A program made the translations under genes and the position numbers. This document shows, in pieces, positions 23,629 to 31,209 of a stretch of DNA of 44,458 nucleotides. The notes under the pieces are model-generated. The model worked only from the letters and a program-made list of their open reading frames with translations, made no database searches and was not told where the DNA came from. Origin of the DNA: Oscillospiraceae bacterium (GTDB taxonomy: Bacteria > Bacillota_A > Clostridia > Oscillospirales > Oscillospiraceae); contig JAFYLN010000076.1 of NCBI GenBank assembly GCA_017537045.1, positions 1-44,458 of the forward strand, in the 5' to 3' direction. How positions within the stretch are numbered: the stretch's first letter is position 1; each line of letters starts with the position of its first letter.

Positions 23629-24897
23629 ATGAAAACGATGAGGATCGGTTTTTCGAAATCGGACATAACCCCTCCTCTCGGCACCGAGCTGGGGGGTTAT
23701 GCAGGTTATCGGCCCAGCAGCGGTGTTCATGATCCGCTGTATTGCAAAGCCGTTGTACTGGAGCAAAGCAGTGTGCGGTATGCACTGATCGTGATGGATC
23801 TGCTGTGCGTGGATGAAGCGCTGTATCTGCGTATTGCAGATGCGGTTGCGGCGCTTGGCATCGCAAAGGAACGGCTGATCGTTTCTGCCATCCACACCCA
23901 TGCCTCCCCCCGGGGTGTAATCCCCGGCGAGGGTGCGCTTGCGAGGGTCAACAGCTCCAGCGCGCCGAAAAATCCTGCCTTCATGGATTATATTCAAACG
24001 GTAATCGAGGCGGCAGCAGATGCGTGCAGCCGGGCGGTGGAATCGCTGGAGTGCTTCGAGGTGTGCGCTACAAGAGGTGCGTTGCCGCAGGTTGGTTCTG
24101 AGCGGCATACCGGTGCGGCACCGGCGGGGGCGCTGACCGTTGTGCAGTGCAGGACGGAAAGCGGAAAGCTGCTGACACTCTACAATTTCCCCTGCCACCC
24201 CACAGTGATGAGTGCGGCGAATTTGCAGGTATCTGCGGATTTTGCGGCAGGAATCGAGGAATTACTGGGCAGCGACATGGCGGTATTTGTCAACGGTGCA
24301 GCCGGTGATATCAGCACCCGCTTTACCCGCAGGGAATCTTCCTTTGCGGAATGTGCGCGCATGAGCCGTATCGTGGCAGAACAGATCCGGAATGTGATTT
24401 GTGAGGTACCCTTCACCCGTCCGGAGCCGCTTTACGGTATTCATACAACCGTGACCCTCCGGGCGCGGCAGGTGGAAACTCCTGAGAATGCTCAGAAGCG
24501 GTTGGAAAAACTGACCGCTCAGTGGAAAGCGGCAGAAGCGGAGGGTGCAGACCCGGCAACTGTCCGCACGTTGAAATCCTACGCGGAAGGTGCTGGACTG
24601 AATCTGCAGTTTTCCAAAACCATGGGAGACCTCCGGCAGCTGCATCTGCCGGTGACGGTCTTCCGGTTCTGCGGCTTGGATTTTGCAACGGTTCCGGGTG
24701 AGCTGTTTTCTGCACTGCAGCCGGAGCATATTTCCATCATCGGTTATGCCAACGGCTACTACCGATATATCGGCGGGGAAGCTGCCTATGAAGCAAATTA
24801 CTATGAAGCACTGGCTGCTATCATCGCCCGGGGCGAGGGAGAGCGGCTGGTGCACGAGATTGAAAAACTGCGGCAGCAGTTGAATGAACATCATTGA
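23629..24897 (+). CDS. neutral/alkaline ceramidase-like hydrolase (N-terminal domain family), cytoplasmic
   Basis: A 422-residue protein with the neutral-ceramidase N-terminal fold: KSDITPPLGTELGGY at the start, the metal-ligand motif SAIHTHASPRG (about residue 88), NFPCHPTVM, and NGAAGDISTRF in place of the ceramidase nucleophile region. There is no signal peptide, so it should act inside the cell, and it lacks the C-terminal domain of true ceramidases. In a PTS operon it is more likely to cleave an amide or ester of an imported, phosphorylated glycoside than ceramide; this is inference. It starts four bases after the IIA stop (ATG 23629; a second ATG at 23638 is possible). Confidence 0.8.
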   Translation: MKTMRIGFSKSDITPPLGTELGGYAGYRPSSGVHDPLYCKAVVLEQSSVRYALIVMDLLCVDEALYLRIADAVAALGIAKERLIVSAIHTHASPRGVIPGEGALARVNSSSAPKNPAFMDYIQTVIEAAADACSRAVESLECFEVCATRGALPQVGSERHTGAAPAGALTVVQCRTESGKLLTLYNFPCHPTVMSAANLQVSADFAAGIEELLGSDMAVFVNGAAGDISTRFTRRESSFAECARMSRIVAEQIRNVICEVPFTRPEPLYGIHTTVTLRARQVETPENAQKRLEKLTAQWKAAEAEGADPATVRTLKSYAEGAGLNLQFSKTMGDLRQLHLPVTVFRFCGLDFATVPGELFSALQPEHISIIGYANGYYRYIGGEAAYEANYYEALAAIIARGEGERLVHEIEKLRQQLNEHH

Positions 24898-24911
24898 ACG
24901 GAGGTGCATTT

Positions 24912-25643
24912 TTGGAAACAGCAGTACGTTACTTTGCGCATGCACAAAACAAGCTGCAGCAAGTGTTGGCGCATGAAATGCCCAATATCAAGATTGCCGC
25001 AGATTATGTGAGCGAAAGCTGCAAAAACGGGGGAAAGTTCTACGTTTTCGGCTCCGGCCATTCCCATATGATTGCAGAAGAACTCTATCTGCGCGCCGGT
25101 GGTCTGGCGCTGGTTCACGGCATTTTGCCGCCGGAGCTGATGCTCCATGAAATGGCCAACAAAAGCACTTATCTGGAACGTGTAGAAGGCTATTCTCAGG
25201 CGCTTGTGGAATTGTACCGGGTAGAAGCGAAGGACACCGTTATGGTCATCTCTAATTCCGGACGAAATGCCGTTCCGGTGGAAATGTGCCTTGCAGCCAA
25301 GGCCAAGGGCGCAAGGGTCATTGCCATGACCAGCATGCAGCACTCGGCAAACTGTACGTCCCGTCACAGCTCCGGCAAGAAAATGTATGAGATTGCCGAT
25401 GTGACCATCGATAACTGGGGTGAACCGGGTGATGCAGCCTTCCCCATCGAAGGACTGGACACCTGCATCGGCCCTACTTCCAGTATTACAGGCATCACCA
25501 TCGCACAGGCACTGGTCTGCCAGGTGGTGGACAATCTGGTGAGGGCAGGTATTGAGCCGCCGGTGTTCAAGAGTTCCAATGTGGACGGCGGTGATGAACA
25601 CAACAACCGGATGTTCGACAAATATTACGGCTATTGGAAATAA
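24912..25643 (+). CDS. SIS-domain sugar-phosphate-binding protein (UPF0309-like)
   Basis: A 243-residue SIS-fold protein, likely an isomerase, lyase or deglycase for a phosphosugar. Seen: KFYVFGSGHSHMIAEELYLRAGG (phosphosugar loop with GSGHSH) and VMVISNSGRNAVPVEM with the second loop. I choose TTG 24912 as start since GGAGG stands seven bases before it; an upstream in-frame TTG at 24894 would place that site inside the gene. It is the last gene of the operon. The reaction is unknown, though MurQ and amino-sugar deglycases share the fold. Confidence 0.85.
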   Translation: METAVRYFAHAQNKLQQVLAHEMPNIKIAADYVSESCKNGGKFYVFGSGHSHMIAEELYLRAGGLALVHGILPPELMLHEMANKSTYLERVEGYSQALVELYRVEAKDTVMVISNSGRNAVPVEMCLAAKAKGARVIAMTSMQHSANCTSRHSSGKKMYEIADVTIDNWGEPGDAAFPIEGLDTCIGPTSSITGITIAQALVCQVVDNLVRAGIEPPVFKSSNVDGGDEHNNRMFDKYYGYWK

Positions 25644-25771
25644 AAACGCAACGGGTGTTCCTGGCCCATGAATGTGATCAAATCCTGGAAGGTCAGAACT
25701 GCCAAGGGTAAAAGTCTGCCGTTTCTGCTGCTGATCTTAGGTGGTTATGTCTTACAGTCTTTCCTTAGATT

Positions 25772-25855
25772 ATCCCCACCACCCAGCACATTCTGGAAAG
25801 CGATCCCTTGCTGACCGTCAACATCTACCCGAACCTGTCTAAGAAATTACCCCCG
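25772..25855 (+). pseudogene. left remnant of a serine recombinase C-terminus (decayed)
   Basis: In frame it reads PTTQHILES and then, after an internal deletion, LTVNIYPNLSK; the intact counterpart is the right remnant at 36568-36750. The original stop codon is lost. Large serine recombinases of clostridial integrative elements end this way, close to the element end. The 130 bases before it (25644-25771) look like non-coding debris with no recognisable gene. Confidence 0.65.
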
Positions 25856-25902
25856 TATGCGGGAAGTACCACATTTATTAAGGCAGGCAATACCACACTT
25901 TT
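25856..25902. repeat. left 47-bp direct repeat (putative attachment-site remnant)
   Basis: This stretch starting TATGCGGGAAGTACCACA and ending AATACCACACTTTT matches 36761-36807 at 46 of 47 positions in the same orientation. Both copies directly follow a recombinase tail. It marks one end of the 11-kb island. Confidence 0.85.
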
Positions 25903-25912
25903 ACAGCTTCGT

Positions 25913-25940
25913 CCCCGGTTCCAAAACCGGGGATTTTTTA
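25913..25940 (+). terminator. intrinsic terminator at the left island edge
   Basis: Stem CCCCGGTT / AACCGGGG with a CCAA loop followed by ATTTTTTA. It stops plus-strand transcripts arriving from the PTS operon. The remaining gap to 26013 holds nothing I recognise. Confidence 0.85.
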
Positions 25941-26013
25941 TGTCCTGCGGGGGTAAAACAATTTCAAGGGACAAAAGCAGCTATTTCCTCAGTCAAGTAT
26001 CCAGGGCTATCGA

Positions 26014-26601
26014 TTAGTTAGAGGGGAATCTTCCGCCAAAGGAGGACTGTGAAGATACCAGCACATTGGTAACTTCTCCCTTGCCGTTCATGGTAATGGT
26101 TACGAAGGTACCGGGGACAAGATCCTCCATACTGCCGGAGGCCTTACCGCCATCTATTTCGACAGAGATATGGGCATTCGCAATGTCCACATCTTTTGTT
26201 TCCATGTCTTCTCCAAAATTGCCGAAGCCAGGACGCATACCACCGTTCTCGCCACCGAAGTCTGGCATCTCACCATCCTCCGGCATGGTCATGCCTTCGG
26301 GCGGTTCCATTCCCTCGGGCATTTCGCCCTCTCCCCACTGAGGGAAGTTTCCACCTTCCGGCAGCGTTCCGTCAAACGTATCCGGATTGAATCCGCCAAA
26401 GCCCTCCTGCATTTCGGGTCTTTCTCCTTCTGCAAAATCCTTACCACCCATATTGCTGGTATCCATCTCCATCAGGGAGATCACTGTACCGTCCACAGAA
26501 ACCACCATCCCGGTATGGGTTGTTTCTTCTCCTGCACCGCAAGCTCCCAAGGATATTGCCATTACAAAAGCAACTAAAATTGCCACTATTTTCTGTTTCA
26601 T
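26014..26601 (-). CDS. Met/Gly/Pro/Glu-rich lipoprotein of unknown function
   Basis: A 195-residue lipoprotein: signal peptide residues 1-20, lipobox LGAC with C21. A folded-looking N-terminal strand region (TGMVVSVDGTVISLMEMD) and C-terminal region (TFVTITMNGKGEVTNVLVSS) flank a disordered middle full of Met, Pro, Gly and Glu, including EGMEPPEGMTMPEDGEMPDFG. The MPDFG unit recurs in the tails of both adaptor proteins of this operon. It is the last gene, 56 bases after the adaptor, with GGAGG before its ATG. An accessory protein of the exporter or a metal binder is conceivable; no family is recognised. Confidence 0.8.
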   Translation of the reverse strand: MKQKIVAILVAFVMAISLGACGAGEETTHTGMVVSVDGTVISLMEMDTSNMGGKDFAEGERPEMQEGFGGFNPDTFDGTLPEGGNFPQWGEGEMPEGMEPPEGMTMPEDGEMPDFGGENGGMRPGFGNFGEDMETKDVDIANAHISVEIDGGKASGSMEDLVPGTFVTITMNGKGEVTNVLVSSQSSFGGRFPSN

Positions 26602-26657
26602 AATAAAACCTCCAAACGCTCCTATTGCGGTGCCGGATTTCCGGCACCGCTTTTTGT

Positions 26658-29345
26658 TTAGCCGAACATAAATCCACCGCCGCCAAAGTCAGGCGTGAAG
26701 GAAATCTCCAGCGTATCGTAATATGCGTAATAATAGGTCTGTCCGTTGGAAAGACCTTCCAGAATCTCCACGGTTTCACCGTCGGAGCAGCCAATCTTCA
26801 CTGCCACAGGATTCAGCAGTGTTTCGGTTTCTTCGTCATAGGCGGTATACACAATGGTTTCATTTCCCTGTTCCACAAGTGCATCAGCTGGGATCGTCAG
26901 CACATCATTGACTGTAGACAGCACAATGGTAGCTGTGGCATTCATGCCGGAAAGCATATTCTCGGCCCGATCCATAGTCAGTTCCACGGTGTACTTGCTG
27001 TTGCCGCCGTTGTTTGTACCGGTGTTGCCGATTTCTGTGATGATTGCGGTGTACTTCTCACCGCCCAGCGCGTCAATCTTGACCTCGGCAGTCATACCAA
27101 GATACAGAGCATTCATATCCAGTTCGTCAACAGTAATATCCAGTGTAATCGTACTCTGCGGAGTAACTGCAGCAACCTGCGTCATTTCCAGGCTGTAAGG
27201 CTCAAAGGCAGGCTCCTGCTGCATCATTCCTCCACCCCAACTGCCGCCAGAAGGGAAGCTGCCGCCGGAACCGGATGGCGTATTGGGCTGGGTAGGTGTA
27301 GTAGGTTGGGTGGGAGTTGTGGGCTGTGTAGGCGTGTCGGACTGTCCGCCGGATGCAGGGGGCTGCAGCTTTTTAAAGTCCACCAGAGTTCCATCCTGCT
27401 TTACAATGAGCAGCAAATAGTCATTTACTGCGGGAGCAGACACCGTAAGCTGACTCATGCTGTAGGTTTTTTCCTGCGTCAATTCATTGACATCCACGGG
27501 GGGCAAACCTTCCAGATCGGTGATCGTGTAGGGCGTCTGCATCACTTTCATGTCACCATTTGCAATCTCTGTTACCTGTGCAATATAACGCAGATAGCTT
27601 TCTTCATTTTCGGTTCCACTGCCGTCACCTTGCTCACCACCAGTCTGATCACCGCCGGTCTGATCACCGCCGGTCTGGTCGCCGCCCGTTTGGTCACCGC
27701 CAGTTTGGTCACCGCCGGTCTGATCTCCGCCGGGCTGCTCACCGCCGGGCTGCTCACCGCCGGTCTGATCTCCGCCGGGCTGGTCACCGCCAGTCTGGTC
27801 ACCGCCAGTTTGGTCACCGTCGGGCTGGTCACCGCCAGTCTGGTCACCGCCGGGCTGATTACCGTCAGTCTGGTCACCACCGCTCTGACCGCCGTCCTGC
27901 TCGTTATCGTTTTGGCCGCCTTCATCTTCAGAAAGTTCAGAAAGCAGTGCTAAAAATCCATTTCTGTTTTCGCTCTCTGTGGCTGTCTGCTGCACGGAAG
28001 CATTGTTTCCATCGAGTACAACAAACCACTGCACTTTCTCCTCATCACCTACAATCAGCAGAATGTCTCCGGCTTCGGCATTTCCAGCCTTCTGAAGAAG
28101 TCTGTTTTCGTTCTGCGTGTAAATGGTGGTATCACCGCTGTAATTCCATGCTTCCGTCATGGCAGAAATATCCGCCGGTACAGAGGAAAGTTCGGTAAGA
28201 TCCGAAATATCCATCTGCTGCGGTGCCACCAGCAGCTCCATACCATCTTCGGTTACTTCTGCCACTTTCGCCGCATAAGCGATGTACCCATCGTATGTCT
28301 TTTTGCTGAAGAGGGACAGCAGCTTTACCGTCCAGCTCTCGCCGTTCCCGGAAAGCAGATATGCGCCATCCTCATCGACACCGGATACGATGCCATCACA
28401 AGGTGCGGTGATGGTTTCCGTTTGATACATCTTAAACAGATCCAACATCAGGTCTTCATATTCCTGCCGTTGACCGATCAGCTGACGATAGGTTGCAGAA
28501 TAACCTACATCACTTAAGACCATCAATGTCTTTCCTGCACTAAGCCTATCGCCAACACTTACCTTGATGCTGTCTACCGTGCCTGCGTAGGCGGTTGCGT
28601 TCCAAGGGCTGTAAATATACAGTTCTCCGGAACCAACAGTCGTTCCGTCCTCGGCAGTTACCTGCACCTGATCATCTACGGCATAGCCATCGTCTTCCAG
28701 GGTAACTGTCATTTCGCCTGCTAAGTTCTTGGTAATCTTACCGGAAACTGCGGTGCCATCAGAAAGGGTCACAGTGACCGATGTACCGGCCGCAAGGGTG
28801 GATTCTGTTTCCAAATCCACTGCCATCAGGCCATCCAGACTGAGTACCGCCAGAGCGCCGTGCTCCAGCATCACACTCTGTACAGAATCCCCTTCTTCAG
28901 CATACAGGAGCTTGACCGTGCCGCCAGCCAGAGCATTCACCTTTTCGGTGGTACTGACATCCCTGGCATCCTCAATCTCTTCAGACAGATATTCCAATGT
29001 TTCCTGCACCTGGGAGATGGCAACCATAACCGTCACCCGGTCTACCGCAGCGATGGGGATTCCCTCCGTCACCGTTTGACCGTTGGAAACGAGAAACTCT
29101 GTCAGCTTTACAGCAGAGGGTACAGAAACGGTAACCGCATCCTCCTCCGCCAAAGTGCCGCCACCGATTAGCTCGGTGTTGATACTACCAGTAGAAACAG
29201 TATTGGAGAGGATGCTTGCTTTGGGGCCGTCCTCTTTATCGTCCTGCTTTGCGATCAGAGGCATTGCTGCCAGCAGCATAACCACGGCAAACACGCAGAT
29301 AAGTGAAATGATACGCTTGATATTCTTTTTTCTTGCTTTATCCAT
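26658..29345 (-). CDS. HlyD/MacA-type efflux adaptor with large low-complexity insert
   Basis: An 895-residue membrane-anchored adaptor (one TM, about residues 10-31) that should link the ABC permease to the outside. Barrel-sandwich halves are recognisable: VSVPSAVKLTEFLVSNGQTV near residue 72 and later TITLDITVDELDMNALYLGM, TAEVKIDAL and MLSGMNATATIVLS; the end is NGQTYYYAYYDTLEISF and PDFGGGGFMFG. A central insert holds about 17 GGDQT-type pentapeptides, and a PTTPTQ-rich linker follows. It is about 300 residues longer than its paralogue at 31210-32946. Its ATG follows GGAGG, three bases after the permease stop. The exported substrate is unknown. Confidence 0.85.
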   Translation of the reverse strand: MDKARKKNIKRIISLICVFAVVMLLAAMPLIAKQDDKEDGPKASILSNTVSTGSINTELIGGGTLAEEDAVTVSVPSAVKLTEFLVSNGQTVTEGIPIAAVDRVTVMVAISQVQETLEYLSEEIEDARDVSTTEKVNALAGGTVKLLYAEEGDSVQSVMLEHGALAVLSLDGLMAVDLETESTLAAGTSVTVTLSDGTAVSGKITKNLAGEMTVTLEDDGYAVDDQVQVTAEDGTTVGSGELYIYSPWNATAYAGTVDSIKVSVGDRLSAGKTLMVLSDVGYSATYRQLIGQRQEYEDLMLDLFKMYQTETITAPCDGIVSGVDEDGAYLLSGNGESWTVKLLSLFSKKTYDGYIAYAAKVAEVTEDGMELLVAPQQMDISDLTELSSVPADISAMTEAWNYSGDTTIYTQNENRLLQKAGNAEAGDILLIVGDEEKVQWFVVLDGNNASVQQTATESENRNGFLALLSELSEDEGGQNDNEQDGGQSGGDQTDGNQPGGDQTGGDQPDGDQTGGDQTGGDQPGGDQTGGEQPGGEQPGGDQTGGDQTGGDQTGGDQTGGDQTGGDQTGGEQGDGSGTENEESYLRYIAQVTEIANGDMKVMQTPYTITDLEGLPPVDVNELTQEKTYSMSQLTVSAPAVNDYLLLIVKQDGTLVDFKKLQPPASGGQSDTPTQPTTPTQPTTPTQPNTPSGSGGSFPSGGSWGGGMMQQEPAFEPYSLEMTQVAAVTPQSTITLDITVDELDMNALYLGMTAEVKIDALGGEKYTAIITEIGNTGTNNGGNSKYTVELTMDRAENMLSGMNATATIVLSTVNDVLTIPADALVEQGNETIVYTAYDEETETLLNPVAVKIGCSDGETVEILEGLSNGQTYYYAYYDTLEISFTPDFGGGGFMFG
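27626..27885 (-). repeat. tandem 15-bp repeat encoding GGDQT/GGDQP/GGEQP
   Basis: About 17 imperfect 15-bp units on the minus strand encode GGDQT (most frequent), GGDQP, GGEQP, DGDQT and DGNQP. Six consecutive GGDQT units are nearly identical in sequence at the gene-internal 5' (left) end, suggesting recent slippage expansion there, while units to the right have diverged. The frame is preserved throughout. Confidence 0.9.
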
Positions 29346-29348
29346 GCT

Positions 29349-30539
29349 TTAACCTCCGTAATGCAAGGCATCGATGGGCTTCATTTTAGCAGCCTTATTG
29401 GCAGGATACAGGCCGAAGACCACGCCGATGACAAAGCAGAATACAACTGCAATCAGCACCACACCGCCATCCAGGGAGAAGGTCATATCCAGGCTGGCAA
29501 CGACGGTGGATACGGTCTGCAGAATCGCCCAGCTCAGGAAAATACCCAGACAGCAGCCCAGCATACACAGAACAACCGCTTCCATCAGGAACTGGCTGAG
29601 GATCGTGCCGCGGCTGGCGCCAATGGCCTTGCGGATGCCGATCTCACGGGTACGCTCGGTAACGGTGACCAGCATGATGTTCATGATACCGATGCCGCCG
29701 ACCACCAGGGAGATGGCAGCAATGCCGCCCAGCAGGATGGTCAGAATGGAAGTAATGGAACTCATGGTATCCTCCAGAACACTCTGGGAAGATACGGTGA
29801 AAGCCTCATCATCGTCTTCAAAGCGTTCCATCAGCAGTGCAGTCATAGCCGCTTCTACAGTTTCCATGGTTCCGTCCTCGGGAGCGCTGACATAGAAAGA
29901 AGTAACGTCACTTGTCAGACTGTCAGAAAGACGAAGCAGGCTGGTATAGGGCAGATATACTGCCAAAGAGCCGGAGGTCATCATACTGGTCAGGCTGTCC
30001 TCATTATCGGACAGCACGCCCACGATGGTGTACTCCACACCGTTCAGACTAATTGCCTGATCCACGCAGTCCACATAGCCGATCAGCTCGGTAGCTGCAG
30101 TCTCATTGATGACACAGACATAGGTGTGGTTTTCCACATCGGAGGTCTTCAGCCAGCGACCCATAGCAAGCTGCATGCCCTGCACCTCGTAAAAGGCAGG
30201 GGTCGCGCCGTAGACAGTCACATCACCACTTTCCGCATCACCCTTTGCAGTCACACTGCTGCTGACAAAGGGCGCAACCAAACCGATGCCATCTTCTTCC
30301 ATATAGCCGTTTACTGTATCCAGATCCAGGGGCATACCCTTATCATCGGAAATGCTGACGGTCAGCATACTGGTGCCAAGCCCGGACACCGCATCGGTAA
30401 CGGAACTGGTAGCGCCGTTGACCAGACTGACCAAAACCACCAGTGCCATAACACCGATGATGATGCCCAGCATGGTGAGCGCCGCACGCATTTTGTTGGA
30501 GCTGATGGAGCGCAGCGCCATTTTGAATGAAATAATCAC
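29349..30539 (-). CDS. MacB-like ABC transporter permease (FtsX domain)
   Basis: A 396-residue permease with the MacB layout: TM1 (about 18-40), a large extracytoplasmic MacB_PCD domain, then three TMs in the C-terminal FtsX region, with GGIGIMNIMLVTVTERTREIGIRKAIGAS before TM3 split by the usual coupling loop. It starts with GTG 30539 behind GGAGGTGACGCT and overlaps the ATPase stop by four bases. Together with the ATPase and adaptors it should form a mechanotransmitting exporter for peptides or other large substrates. Confidence 0.92.
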   Translation of the reverse strand: MIISFKMALRSISSNKMRAALTMLGIIIGVMALVVLVSLVNGATSSVTDAVSGLGTSMLTVSISDDKGMPLDLDTVNGYMEEDGIGLVAPFVSSSVTAKGDAESGDVTVYGATPAFYEVQGMQLAMGRWLKTSDVENHTYVCVINETAATELIGYVDCVDQAISLNGVEYTIVGVLSDNEDSLTSMMTSGSLAVYLPYTSLLRLSDSLTSDVTSFYVSAPEDGTMETVEAAMTALLMERFEDDDEAFTVSSQSVLEDTMSSITSILTILLGGIAAISLVVGGIGIMNIMLVTVTERTREIGIRKAIGASRGTILSQFLMEAVVLCMLGCCLGIFLSWAILQTVSTVVASLDMTFSLDGGVVLIAVVFCFVIGVVFGLYPANKAAKMKPIDALHYGG

Positions 30540-31207
30540 AGCGTCACCTCCGTAATCTGTCCGTCCAGAATGTGAATGGAGCGTTCTGCCTGTTTTGCCA
30601 CATCACCGTCATGGGTAATCAGCACGATGGTGTTGCCCTGCCGGTGCAGTTCATGGAAAATATCAATAATTTCCTGGCTGGTTTTGGAATCCAACGCACC
30701 GGTGGGTTCGTCTGCCAAAATCAGTTTGGGATTGGTGACAATGGCACGGGCGATGGCCACACGCTGCTGCTGACCGCCGGACAGCTCTGTGGGCAGGTGC
30801 CTGGCGCGGTTGGCAAGACCCACCCGCTCCAGAGCAGCCTTTACACGGGTCTGCCGCTCACTCCGGGGTACCTTCTGATAGATGAGGGGAAGTTCCACGT
30901 TCTCCCAGGCCGTGAGCTTGGGGATCAGATTGAACTGCTGGAACACAAAGCCGATCTTCTGATTGCGGATTCTCGCCAGTTCATTTTCGGTGTAAGCTTC
31001 GATGGGGAGATTATCCAGCTTGTAGCTGCCGGCATCCGCAATATCCAGACAGCCGATAATATTCATCAGTGTGGACTTACCGCTGCCGGAGGGGCCGATA
31101 ATACTGACAAATTCCTTCGGATAAATGTGCAGTGTGGCATGATCCAGTGCGCGAACCCGTTCGTCGCCCACCAGATACACCTTGCACAAATCTTTAATAT
31201 CGATCAT
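30536..31207 (-). CDS. ABC transporter ATP-binding protein (MacB/LolD type)
   Basis: A 223-residue ATPase with Walker A GPSGSGKST, Q-loop VFQQFNLIP, signature LSGGQQQR, Walker B LILADEPTG and the H-loop ITHD. It drives the permease encoded directly downstream and starts two bases after the adaptor stop. The family pairs with FtsX-type permeases. Confidence 0.95.
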   Translation of the reverse strand: MIDIKDLCKVYLVGDERVRALDHATLHIYPKEFVSIIGPSGSGKSTLMNIIGCLDIADAGSYKLDNLPIEAYTENELARIRNQKIGFVFQQFNLIPKLTAWENVELPLIYQKVPRSERQTRVKAALERVGLANRARHLPTELSGGQQQRVAIARAIVTNPKLILADEPTGALDSKTSQEIIDIFHELHRQGNTIVLITHDGDVAKQAERSIHILDGQITEVTL

Positions 31208-31209
31208 AC

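Noticed and set aside
23629..24897. A secreted ceramidase acting on host sphingolipids
   Set aside because: No signal peptide, no C-terminal ceramidase domain, and it lies inside a sugar PTS operon.
27626..27885. CRISPR-like tandem repeats
   Set aside because: The units are contiguous 15-bp coding repeats without spacers, inside an open adaptor gene, and there are no cas genes.
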